Assembly (NCBI GenBank): GCA_036395755.1
Contig: DASWCZ010000054.1
Coordinates: 13,202-77,201 of the forward strand
Source of the DNA: Gp7-AA6 sp036395755
GTDB taxonomy: Bacteria > Acidobacteriota > Thermoanaerobaculia > UBA5066 > Gp7-AA6
Reading direction: 5' to 3'
DNA: 64,000 nt
How positions within the stretch are numbered: the stretch's first letter is position 1; every line of letters begins with the position of its first letter. Positions 52,228-61,500 of the stretch are shown here, in pieces. The notes under the pieces were generated by a model. It did no database searches, was not told the origin of the DNA, and saw only the letters and a program-made list of their open reading frames with translations. The position numbers were made by a program, and so were the translations under genes.

Positions 52228-53804
52228 TTCCCGTTCTCGACTCCCGGCAGATGCGCGCCGCCGACGAGGCGGCAATTCGTGGAGGCGTGGCGTCTGCGAC
52301 GCTCATGGAGAATGCGGCGGCCGGGCTCGTGAAGACGATCGCCCGCGAATTCCCGGGGTGGCGCCGAATCGTCGTCGCGTGCGGGCCGGGCAACAACGGC
52401 GGCGACGGTCTCGCCGCGGCGAGGCTCCTCCAGAAGGCGGGGCTGTCGGCGCGGGCGTTCACGCTCTCCGACCCCGATTCCTACCGGGGCGATGCCGCCG
52501 TCAACGCGCGCCGGGCGCGAGACGCCGGTATTGCCTTGGAGCCGCTCGCCGGGAAGCGCAAGTGGGACGAGTTCGCGCAGGCCATCCGTGAGGCCGACGG
52601 CGTCGTGGACGCGCTCTTCGGGACCGGGCTCGACCGCCCGCTTTCCGGCGACGCGGTGCATGCGGTCGCGGCGATCAACCGGGCCGTTCGCCCGGTCGTG
52701 GCGGCCGACGTCCCGTCCGGTCTCTCCTCGGATGACGGCGAGATAACGGGCGAGGCGGTCCGGGCCACGGTGACCGTGGCCTTCGCCGCCCCGAAGCTCT
52801 GTCACGCGCTGCCGCCGGCGCGTCGACTCTGCGGAAAGCTCGTCGTGCACGACATCGGGATTCCGGGGAAGCTCCTCGCCGGCAAGGAGCACCGGCTCTT
52901 CCTCGCGACCGCGGACGCCGTGCGATCTCTCCTGCCCCCGAGGGATCCCGGTGCCCACAAGGGAGCTTTCGGACGCATCGCGATCGTGGCGGGATCGCGC
53001 GGAAGGATCGGAGCTTCGGTTCTCGCTGCCCGGGGGGCACTGCGGGCGGGGGCGGGACTCGTCACCGTTTTCTGTCCCCTTTCTTTCGAGGCGGTCGTGG
53101 TTTCCGCCCTTCCAGAGGCCATGACGCAAGGCCTCCCGGAGAGAGACGGTGCGCTCGCGGCGCCGGCGGCGGAGGTCCTTCTCGAGCGGCTCGACGAGTT
53201 CGACGCCGCGGTCCTCGGACCGGGTCTCGGCACGGCTCCGGGCACCGTGAAGGTCGTCGAGACCGTCGTCGAACGAACGGCGCTCCCTCTGGTTCTCGAC
53301 GCCGACGGGCTGAATGCCTTCGCCGGGCGACCTCGAACGCTCGCCCGGCGAAAGGGACCGATGGCGGCGACGCCCCATCCCGGCGAGGCCGGACGGCTGC
53401 TCGGGAAGTCCGCGCGGGACGTCCAGTCCGACCGGCTGGCGGCGGCGCGCGAGCTCTCCCGGCTCGCCCGGTGCTGCGTCCTCCTCAAGGGGGAAGCTTC
53501 GCTGACGGCGACCCCGGACGGCCGGCTGGTCGTGAACTCCTCGGGTACGCCGCTTCTCGCGACCGCGGGCTCGGGCGACGTGCTGGCGGGAGTGATCGGG
53601 GCCTTCCTGGCCGCGGGACTGGCCGCGGAGACCGCGACCGCCGTGGCTGCCTGGCTCCACGGAGCGGCGGCGGAGCGGCTCGCGCAGCTGCTCGGGGACG
53701 CGGGTCTCCTTTCGCACGAAGTGGCGGACGCGATTCCGCTCGTCCGCCGCGAGCTGCGACACACCGATTCGGGAAACCGGAAAGGGAGAACCGGAAACGG
53801 GTGA
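52224..53804 (+). CDS. nnr: Bifunctional NAD(P)HX epimerase/dehydratase
   Basis: A 526-residue repair enzyme that restores hydrated NADH and NADPH. The epimerase (YjeF_N) domain (about 1-215) starts LDSRQMRAADEAAI and contains GPGNNGGDGLAAAR and DALFGTGLDRPL; the dehydratase domain (about 225-526) has HKGAFGRIAIVAGS, VLDADGLNAFAG, PHPGEAGRL and the ATP/ADP-site GSGDVLAGVIGAFLA. Both active sites look complete. The GTG start overlaps the previous gene and its stop overlaps tsaE, both as GTGA; the nnr-tsaE pairing is widespread in bacteria. Confidence 0.95.
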   Translation: MIPVLDSRQMRAADEAAIRGGVASATLMENAAAGLVKTIAREFPGWRRIVVACGPGNNGGDGLAAARLLQKAGLSARAFTLSDPDSYRGDAAVNARRARDAGIALEPLAGKRKWDEFAQAIREADGVVDALFGTGLDRPLSGDAVHAVAAINRAVRPVVAADVPSGLSSDDGEITGEAVRATVTVAFAAPKLCHALPPARRLCGKLVVHDIGIPGKLLAGKEHRLFLATADAVRSLLPPRDPGAHKGAFGRIAIVAGSRGRIGASVLAARGALRAGAGLVTVFCPLSFEAVVVSALPEAMTQGLPERDGALAAPAAEVLLERLDEFDAAVLGPGLGTAPGTVKVVETVVERTALPLVLDADGLNAFAGRPRTLARRKGPMAATPHPGEAGRLLGKSARDVQSDRLAAARELSRLARCCVLLKGEASLTATPDGRLVVNSSGTPLLATAGSGDVLAGVIGAFLAAGLAAETATAVAAWLHGAAAERLAQLLGDAGLLSHEVADAIPLVRRELRHTDSGNRKGRTGNG

Positions 53805-54244
53805 AGCAGGAGGTCGTTTCCCGAAGCGAAAAAGAGACGGAAGCGTTCGGCAGGAAGCTGGCGCTCGAGCTCTCTTCTCGCGACGTCGTCTATCTCATCG
53901 GAGAACTCGGGGTGGGGAAGACCGCGTTCGCGCGCGGCCTGGCCGCCGGGTTGGGGGCCGTCGCCCGGGAAGTCGCTTCGCCGACGTTCGCGATCCTTCA
54001 CGAGTACGCCGCTCCCGGCGGGGCGATCGTGATGCGCCATCTCGATCTCTACCGTCTCGCCGACGGCCCGAAGGACCTCGAGATCCTCGGTCTCCCCGAC
54101 GCGGTCGCGGGGGCCCCCGTCGCCGTCGAGTGGCCGCGCTCCACGATCCGGGAGGCGCTGCCGCCGACTTGCGAGGTCGCGATGACGCAGGCGCCGGACG
54201 GCACCCGGCGCGTCTCGATTCGGCGGCCGCCGGTTCCGGAGTAG
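53801..54244 (+). CDS. tsaE: tRNA threonylcarbamoyladenosine biosynthesis protein TsaE
   Basis: A 147-residue P-loop ATPase needed for t6A37 tRNA modification with TsaB, TsaC and TsaD. The P-loop is GELGVGKT (Lys40); ASPTFAILHEY and HLDLYRLADGPKDLE are family-specific. VAVEWPRSTIREALP closes the fold. The GTG at 53801 overlaps the nnr stop by 4 nt. It converges on the outer-membrane barrel gene with a 34-bp gap. Confidence 0.94.
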   Translation: MKQEVVSRSEKETEAFGRKLALELSSRDVVYLIGELGVGKTAFARGLAAGLGAVAREVASPTFAILHEYAAPGGAIVMRHLDLYRLADGPKDLEILGLPDAVAGAPVAVEWPRSTIREALPPTCEVAMTQAPDGTRRVSIRRPPVPE

Positions 54245-54278
54245 CGCGCTTGTCCGTTGACGGGTGCGGCGACCGACT

Positions 54279-54947
54279 TCAGAAAGCGAAGAGAAGTCCT
54301 CCCGAGAGCTCGCCGTTCGTCAGCCACTCCTTGCGGTCGCTGTTGCAGTCCCGAGCGAAGCGGTCGCAGCCGAAATCGTCGTTGCGGTCGCGGTTGCCGA
54401 GCGACGTGGCGTAGCCGCGGCCGTCGAACCGGAAACCGAAGTGGGGGTTCACGAAGGCCTTCAGGCCGATGCCGAGACTGCCGGTAAACCGGGTGTCGCT
54501 CCGGGCGGTCGAGCCCGGCACCTTCGGGTCGAGATGCGCGACGCCCGCCCCGAGCGTGATGTACGGAACGGCCCGGCGATGTCCGAAGTTGAAAGTGCCG
54601 TACCCCATGTAGTAGTCGATGTTGAGATCCCCGAACTTGGTTTCGTTGCCGCCGAAGAGCTGGTCGTTGTTGTTGTCGGTCACGAACGCACTCTCGGTCC
54701 GCGACCACTGAAACTCCATCTCGAATTTGTCCGTCACGTTGTAGCCGATGCGGGCGCCGTAAGTCACGTCGTCCTCCGCGTCCACCTTGAAGTCGAAGAG
54801 GGACGTGGTGCCGCGCGCGAACTCGCCGCCGAAGAGGTATCCGGCAAAGGGCGAGATCTCGACGGTCCCCTCGCGAATCTGGGCCTGCGCGACGGCGCCG
54901 GCGGCGGCGACCGCGAGAAGCATCAGAAGGAACACCCGGAACTTCAT
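54279..54947 (-). CDS. OmpA-like outer-membrane beta-barrel protein
   Basis: A 222-residue protein with a signal peptide (1-22, ending VAQAQ) followed by about eight predicted amphipathic beta-strands with aromatic residues, such as VEISPFAGYLFGGEF, VTYGARIGYNVTDKFEMEFQW and DLNIDYYMGYGTFNFG, and a strand at the C-terminus ending in Phe (GELSGGLLFAF), the signature for BAM-dependent insertion. The pattern matches small eight-stranded surface barrels. A Cys pair in DFGCDRFARDC may form a loop disulfide. Function is unknown. It lies upstream of, and on the opposite strand to, tsaE. Confidence 0.85.
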   Translation of the reverse strand: MKFRVFLLMLLAVAAAGAVAQAQIREGTVEISPFAGYLFGGEFARGTTSLFDFKVDAEDDVTYGARIGYNVTDKFEMEFQWSRTESAFVTDNNNDQLFGGNETKFGDLNIDYYMGYGTFNFGHRRAVPYITLGAGVAHLDPKVPGSTARSDTRFTGSLGIGLKAFVNPHFGFRFDGRGYATSLGNRDRNDDFGCDRFARDCNSDRKEWLTNGELSGGLLFAF

Positions 54948-55038
54948 AAAAGACCTCCGGCGCGTCCAGGGGCAATTCCGGTGCCAGCGGAGGGGTTTCG
55001 GGCGGGCTCGCTCGCCCCAAATTCGGGACAGCAGAGAC

Positions 55039-55536
55039 TTACTTGCGCGCCTTCAGGTGCTTCTCGATGACCTTCTTCCAGCGCTCCTCGACGTCGGGCG
55101 AGAACCCGACTGCCATGTCGATCAAAGCGCGGTCGGGACCGAGAATGAACGTCGACGGAATCCCCATTGCCGTCATCTGGGCGACGTCTTCGGGAGCGGC
55201 CGAATAGATCGGCAGCGAGATGTTGTAGCGCTTCATGAAGGGCTCCACGCGCTTGCGGTCGGCGTCGACGTTGACCGCGAGCACGACGAAGTTGCGGTCG
55301 CTGTAGCGGTCATACATCCGTTGCACGATCGGAAGCTCCATTTTGCAGGGGCCGCACCAGGTCGCCCAGACGTTCAGCAGGACGACGTTGCCCTTCAGCT
55401 GGGAGAGGCGGACGGTCCCCCCTTCGTCTCCGGCGAACTCGAGGTCGGGAAAGACCTCGTTGCCCTGGGCGCGGAGGCTCCCGGAAAAGAGGCCCGCGAG
55501 GAGGAAGAGGAAGACAGGGATCGATCGTCTGTGCAT
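55039..55536 (-). CDS. TlpA/ResA-like secreted thioredoxin
   Basis: A 165-residue protein with a signal peptide (1-23, ending GSLRAQ) and a thioredoxin fold with the active site WCGPC (Cys61, Cys64) and the cis-proline loop GIPSTF. It is of the TlpA/ResA type, which reduces disulfides of c-type cytochromes or other envelope proteins. No cytochrome-maturation gene is nearby, so its partner is unknown. It precedes the barrel gene (91 bp) on the same strand and is divergent from the first FN3 protein. Confidence 0.92.
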   Translation of the reverse strand: MHRRSIPVFLFLLAGLFSGSLRAQGNEVFPDLEFAGDEGGTVRLSQLKGNVVLLNVWATWCGPCKMELPIVQRMYDRYSDRNFVVLAVNVDADRKRVEPFMKRYNISLPIYSAAPEDVAQMTAMGIPSTFILGPDRALIDMAVGFSPDVEERWKKVIEKHLKARK

Positions 55537-56059
55537 CGGCTCTTCCTCGAACGGCGCCGGGCCGGCCGATTATTTCCGACGCGCGACGACCGGCGGAGCC
55601 GATCGCGGCGATTGACCGCCGTCCGCGGCGGGCTGATCGAGCGAGCTCGGCCACCCCGGCAGGGCCTCCTGGCGACGAGTCGTTTCGAAGGTGGCGGCGC
55701 AACCTATGCATTACTCCAATGGAGAATTCGGGTCTTTGCAAACGGTCCGGGACCCTCATCCCATCAACGATTTAGGAGATTTGGATCGAATGTGCGTTTT
55801 TTCGAGTTTCCGGGAAGAGGTACGACGATCGTCGAGTTATACTGACGCTTCGATTCTGTTAAGCACGCGCGGGTGGAACCCGAGAAGGAGCCGTAGCGCA
55901 TTTCGAATTTTTCCTCTCGGACGATGGTCGGGTCTGAAAACGGCCTCATTTGAATCGCCCGAGAGGTCCCGTTTTCCGGTGGTCAAGAGCCCTTTCTCGA
56001 TCGGTATTCCGACGGGGTTCTTGATCGGCGGAAATCGGCTAGCCCGGGAGGAGAGGCCG
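55537..56059. other. Intergenic region between tlpA-like gene and FN3 protein
   Basis: A 523-bp gap with lower G+C than the genes around it. The frame of the downstream gene is open through most of it, but that part has no signal or domain and no good start, so it is not taken as coding. It should contain the divergent promoters; a TATACT at 55838-55843 is a weak -10 candidate. I see no riboswitch, tRNA or repeat here. Confidence 0.6.
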
Positions 56060-58315
56060 ATGAGACGTCGAAACACCTTGAAGGGGAGTGGGATCTTTGC
56101 GGCCGTTTCGACCGTTCTCCTCCTTGTTTTCGCGGGATCTGCCACGGCCGCTTCCGTCTCCGCACCCACTTCTCTCGCGGCCTCGGCCGTCTCTTCCAGC
56201 CAGATCAACCTGACCTGGGTCGATACCAATTCGAATGAATCGAGCTACCTGGTCGAGCGCAGCCTCTCCTCCTCCTCGGGCTTCGCTCAGATTGCGAGTC
56301 TTCCGCAGAACACGCGGTCCTACTCCAATACGGGACTGGCGGCGGCAACCACCTACTACTACCGGGTTCGGGCGTCCAAAAACGGAGCCTTCTCGACCTA
56401 TTCGAACGTCGCGAGTGCGAGAACGCTGAGCACCGGGAGCATTCCGGCCGCGCCGAGCAACCTCGCGGCGGCGGTGATCTCCTCCAGTCAGATCAACCTC
56501 TCCTGGACGGACAACTCCACGAACGAAACAGCGTTTCGCGTCGAACGCGCCCCGGCAGCGGCCGGTCCGTGGACCTACATCGGCTCAACCACACTGACCG
56601 GATACGGCGACAGCGGACTCGCGGCTTCCACGACTTACTACTACCGCGTGGCGGCCTACAACTCATACGGAACTTCCGCCTACACGAACACGGCATCGGC
56701 GATCACCCAGGCCGCTTCCGGGCTGCCATCCGCGCCGTTGAGCCTCGTTGCATCTGCGGTTTCTTCGAGCCAGATCAACCTGACCTGGGCGGACACCTCC
56801 AGCAACGAGACCGGGTTCAAGATCGAGCGGAGCACGTCAACGATTACCTGGGCTCAGATCGCGACGGTTGGATCGAACGTCACTTCCTATTCGAGCACCG
56901 GTCTTCTGGCGTCGACGACGTACTCGTATCGGGTGAGGGCCACCAACACCGCCGGCGATTCGGCGTACTCGAATACGGCGTCCGCCACCGCGTCGGGGGC
57001 GACGTCGTCCCTCTGGTCCCGCCGCTATGGAAGCACGGGGGACGACCGGGCCCAGGCGGTGGCGGTGGACGGCCAGGGCCGCGTCGCGGTGACGGGCTCC
57101 TTCTACGGGCAGACGGACTTCGGCGGCGGCCTGATCGCGAGCGCTCTCTGCTGTGGCGGGGCAGCGTCGACGATGGACATTTTCATCGCGCAGTACTCGG
57201 CCTCGGGCGGATATCTCTGGTCGCGAGTGATCGGCGCCGAGAGCGACGAGGCGGGTAAGGGCGTGGGCACGGATACGACCGGTAACGTTCTCGTCACCGG
57301 CTACCAGGGCAGCTACTCGGTCGACTACGGCGGCGGGGCTCAGTACAACCGGGGTGGCAACGACATCTTCATCGCCAAGTACTCTTCGGCAGGTTCCTGG
57401 GTCTGGTCGAAGACGATCGGTGGCGCCGGCTACGACCAGGGCAACGCCATCACGGCGGACGGGTCCGGGAACGTCTTCGCGACCGGCTACATCGGCGCGG
57501 CGGCGGGAGGCGTGGACTTCGGCGGAGGAGCCCTCTACAGCGCCGGCCTTTACGACGTCTTCCTCGCGAAGTACTCGGCGTCCGGCCAGTACCTCTGGGC
57601 CAAGCGGTTCGGGGGCACCGGCAACGACACGGGCCTCGCGGTCTCGACCGACGGCTCGGGCAACGTGATCATCGCCGGGACCTTCGAGGGAACGGTGGAC
57701 TTCGGCGGCGGCGGGCTGACGAGCGCGGGAATGCGGGACGTCTTCGTGGCCAAGTATTCCTCGACGGGCCAGCACCTCTGGTCCAAACGGTTCGGCAGCT
57801 CGGGTGACGACGTGGGCTACGGCCTGGCTGTCGACTCCGTTGGCGACGTGGTCCTGTCCGGCAAGTTCCAGGGCTCCATCTCCTTCGGGGGAACGGCTCT
57901 GACGAGCGCGGGCGGCGACGATGTCTTTCTGGCCAAGCTTTCCGGAGCGACCGGCGCCCACAGCTGGTCGAAGAGCTTCGGGAGCACCAGCGGCGACCAG
58001 TCGCTCGGCGTCGACGTCGACGGGAACGGCAACATCGTCATGACCGGCTATTTCACGGGCAGCGTCAGCTTCGGGGGAACCGCGTTGGCGAGCTCCGGGA
58101 TCGATGTCTTCGTGGCGAAATACAACTCGGCGGGGACACATATCTGGTCCAAGCGCTTCGGCGGATTCGACACGCAGATTCCGAACGCAGTCGCCGTCAA
58201 GTCGACCGGGGAGGTGACCGTCGTGGGCTATTTTGCCGCCACGATCGACCTGGGCACGGGCCTCCTGACGAGCCTCGGAAGCTACGACGCCTTCGTCGCG
58301 TCGATCGGGCCCTGA
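56060..58315 (+). CDS. Secreted FN3/SBBP beta-propeller protein (copy 1)
   Basis: A 751-residue secreted protein with a signal peptide (1-31, ending SATAAS), three fibronectin type III domains (about 34-315), and a C-terminal region (about 316-751) of SBBP-type repeats of the form WSKTIGGAGYDQGNAITADGSGNVF...TGY and DFGGG, predicted to form a beta-propeller. FN3 domains begin with APTSLAASAV, APSNLAAAVI and APLSLVASAV. The ATG at 56060 has a GGAGGAGAGG site. The propeller region is over 80% similar by eye to that of copy 2, so these are recent paralogues. The protein ends DAFVASIGP without an obvious sorting domain. Likely an adhesin or glycan-binding surface protein; the ligand is unknown. 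A strong terminator follows. Confidence 0.9.
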   Translation: MRRRNTLKGSGIFAAVSTVLLLVFAGSATAASVSAPTSLAASAVSSSQINLTWVDTNSNESSYLVERSLSSSSGFAQIASLPQNTRSYSNTGLAAATTYYYRVRASKNGAFSTYSNVASARTLSTGSIPAAPSNLAAAVISSSQINLSWTDNSTNETAFRVERAPAAAGPWTYIGSTTLTGYGDSGLAASTTYYYRVAAYNSYGTSAYTNTASAITQAASGLPSAPLSLVASAVSSSQINLTWADTSSNETGFKIERSTSTITWAQIATVGSNVTSYSSTGLLASTTYSYRVRATNTAGDSAYSNTASATASGATSSLWSRRYGSTGDDRAQAVAVDGQGRVAVTGSFYGQTDFGGGLIASALCCGGAASTMDIFIAQYSASGGYLWSRVIGAESDEAGKGVGTDTTGNVLVTGYQGSYSVDYGGGAQYNRGGNDIFIAKYSSAGSWVWSKTIGGAGYDQGNAITADGSGNVFATGYIGAAAGGVDFGGGALYSAGLYDVFLAKYSASGQYLWAKRFGGTGNDTGLAVSTDGSGNVIIAGTFEGTVDFGGGGLTSAGMRDVFVAKYSSTGQHLWSKRFGSSGDDVGYGLAVDSVGDVVLSGKFQGSISFGGTALTSAGGDDVFLAKLSGATGAHSWSKSFGSTSGDQSLGVDVDGNGNIVMTGYFTGSVSFGGTALASSGIDVFVAKYNSAGTHIWSKRFGGFDTQIPNAVAVKSTGEVTVVGYFAATIDLGTGLLTSLGSYDAFVASIGP

Positions 58316-58336
58316 ACAAATCTTCGAGTCGCCAAT

Positions 58337-58359
58337 GGCCGCCGAAAGGCGGCCTTTTT
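58337..58359 (+). terminator. Rho-independent terminator after FN3 copy 1
   Basis: A perfect seven-base-pair GC stem, GGCCGCC-GAAA-GGCGGCC (58337-58354), is followed by TTTTT (58355-58359). It lies 21 bases after the stop at 58315, so copy 1 is transcribed as a single gene. Confidence 0.9.
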
Positions 58360-58504
58360 CTTAATGTTCGGACTCCAGCTCCCGCTTTCAACGCTTGGAG
58401 AGGAGTCCGGTGCGCGCGCCTATCTTCTGTTCTTGGAAACCATTCCGAATTCGGTTAGGATGGTCTTACTCGACAAAGGTAGAGGCAGACCAGCATTGAT
58501 TTAA

Positions 58505-58535
58505 CCGCCCGGAGCCTGCTCCGGCAATCGGGCGG
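58505..58535 (+). other. Stem-loop in the leader of FN3 copy 2
   Basis: CCGCCCG (58505-58511) pairs with CGGGCGG (58529-58535) around an inner hairpin GGAG-CCTG-CTCC (511-522 region, sharing one G). It ends about 21 bases before the GTG start and just ahead of the GGAGG site. It does not match a riboswitch class I recognise, and may affect translation or mRNA stability. Confidence 0.4.
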
Positions 58536-58556
58536 AGCGGGTGGGAGGTCCAGGGC

Positions 58557-61500
58557 GTGCGACAGGGGGGTGGCGTTTTACTCCGGAGGGCGGCGACCAC
58601 CCTGATGCTGCTCTGTCCCGGGGTGCTTGCCGCGGTTCAACTTTCCGCCCCCGGCAATCTGACCGCAATCGCCGTCGGGCCCGCGGAAATCGACCTGACG
58701 TGGCAGGACACGAACCAGAGCGAGACGGACTATGTCGTTGAGCGGAGCCTGACCTCCTCCAGCGGCTTCGTGCAGATCGCCGATCTTCCCGCGGACACTA
58801 TCTCCTACCAGGACATGGACGTGGTGGGAGGGACGACCTACTTCTATCGGGTTTTCGCGGGCCGGACCGGTTCGTCTCCTTCTCCTTATTCGAACACGGC
58901 AAGCGCCACCACGCCGCAGAGCCTCCCGAACGCACCGAACGGCCTGTCCGCGTCGCCCGCTTCCACGAGCCAGGTCAACCTTTCCTGGACGGACTACTCC
59001 TCCAACGAATCCGTCTTCAAGATCGAACGGGCGCCCCTGTCCCTGAGCTCCTGGACCCAGATCGCAACCGTCGGCACGAACGTCACGTCCTACGCCGACA
59101 CCGGCCTTCCCGAGGGCACCACGTTTTATTACCGGGTTCGCGCCTCCAATTCGGCGGGCGACTCCGCTTATTCGAACCTGGCGGGCACGACGACGTTCTC
59201 GACGATCCCATCCGCGCCCAGCAGCCTTTCCGCCGCCGCCATTTCCTCGACCCGGATCGACCTGTCGTGGACCGACAACTCGTTCAACGAAAGCGGCTTC
59301 AAGGTTGAGCGCGCTCTGGCATCCGCGGGACCCTGGGCGCTGGTCGCGGTGGCTTCTCCGGGGATCGTGGCGTTCTCAAACACCGGCTTGAACGCCTCGA
59401 CTCTCTACTTCTACCGGGTTCGCGCCTACAACAATGCCGGCGACTCGGCCAACTCGAACACGGCGTCTGCGACGACATTCGCGGCGGGTCCGACCCCAAC
59501 GCCGACTCCGACGCCCGTTGCGCCGACAGCGACGCCGACGCGGACTCCGACCCCCGTTTCACCCACGCCGACTTCGACGCGCACTTCGACTCCCACCTCG
59601 ACGGCCGCTGCCGCGACCGCGACGCCGACGCGGACTCCGACGCGGACTCCGACCCCCGTTTCACCGACGGGGACGCCAACAACAACGCCGACTCCCACGG
59701 CGACGGCAACTTGGACCCGGACGCCGACTCCGACTCCAACCGCCACGGCACCGCCTCCCACTACGACCGCGACCCGGACTCCGACCCCCGGAACGCCGCC
59801 GTCTTCGCCAAGCTCTCTCTCTGCGACGGCCGTCTCTTTGAGCCAGATCAACCTCGTTTGGACGGACAACTCCAGCAACGAAAGCGGGTTCAAAGTCGAA
59901 CGAGGTCCGGACATGAACGGCCCCTTCACTCAGATCGCCGTGACGAGTGCCAATGCGACCTCGCTCGCCGACGGCGGACTGCAACCCGGGACGAAGTACG
60001 TCTACCGCGTGGCCGCCTACAACCTGGCCGGCGACTCGGGCTTCTCCAACCGCTCGAGTGCAACGACGCTGAAGGGGACCGTCAGTCCGACGCCGACGCC
60101 GACCGCGGTGCAGCCGACGGCGACGCCGACGCGCACCCCGACGCCCATTCCGCCGACGTCGACTCCGACGCCAACGCCGACAGCCGGTCCACCGACGTCG
60201 ACGCCGACGCGCACGCCCACCTCGACACCGACGTCGACACCGACGCCGACGCGCACGGCAACTGCCGGTCCGTCGACCCCGACTCCGACCCGAACGCCGA
60301 CAGCTGGTCTACCGACGGCGACGCCGACGCGCACACCCACCTCGACACCGACATCGACGCCGACCCCGACTCCGACCCAAACGCCGACAGCCGGTCCACC
60401 GACGGCGACGCCGACGCGCACCCCGACGCCCGCTGCGGCGACAGCTACGCCGACACCCGCCCTCCCGGCTGCGCCGAGCAGCCTTGTGGCGGCCGCGATC
60501 TCCTCGACGCAGGTCAACCTGGCGTGGACCGACAACTCGAACAACGAGATGGGGTTCAAAGTGGAACGTGCCCCGGCCGCGAGCGGCCCCTGGACCTACA
60601 TCGGGGCGACGACGCTGACGGGTTATGGGGACAGCAGCCTGACTCCGTCGACGACCTACTTCTATCGGGTCGACGCGTACAACGGGGCTGGAAACTCAAG
60701 CTACTCGAACACCGCCTCCATCGCCACCCTTGGCTCTGCTCTTTCAACCTGGTCGAAGCGCTATGGAAACACGGCGGACGACCGAGGCCAGGCGGTGGCC
60801 GTGGACGGCCTGGGCCGCGTCGCCGTGACCGGCTCCTTCCTCGGGATGACGGATTTCGGCGGAGGCTCGGTCTCGAGCTACGTCCATCCGACGCTCGGGC
60901 CGACCATGGACGCCTTCGTGGCCGAATACGCGCCCTCGGGTGGTTATCTCTGGGCGCGAGTGCTCGGCGCCGACAGCGACGACGCGGGCAGGGGAGTCGC
61001 GGCGGACGCGAGCGGCAACGTTCTGGTGACCGGCTACCAGGGCAGCTACTCGGTGGACTACGGGGGCGGGGCGCAGTACGGCCACGGCGCGAACGACATC
61101 TTCATCGCCAAGTACTCCTCGACTGGTTCCTGGGTCTGGTCGAAGACGATCGGTGGATCCGGCTACGACCAGGGTAACGCCATCGAGGCCGACGGAGCCG
61201 GCAACGTCTTCGTGACCGGCTACATCGGCCCGGCGACGGGAGGAGTGGACTTCGGCGGCGGAGGTCTGGTCAGCGCCGGGATGTACGACGTGTTCCTGGC
61301 GAAGTACTCGGACACCGGCCAGTACCTCTGGGCCAAGCGGTTCGGGGGCAGTGGCAACGACACCGGCATGGCGGTCGCGACCGACAGCTCGGGCAACGTG
61401 GTCATCGCCGGCAGCTTCGAGAATGCGGTCGACTTCGGCGGCGGGGCGCTGACGAGCGCGGGAATGCGAGACATCTTCGTCGCCAAGTATTCCGCGACGG

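Noticed and set aside
58440..58556. Cyclic di-GMP (GEMM) riboswitch before FN3 copy 2
   Set aside because: A CGACAAAGG-like stretch is present, but the conserved second stem and tetraloop receptor of GEMM-I could not be placed.
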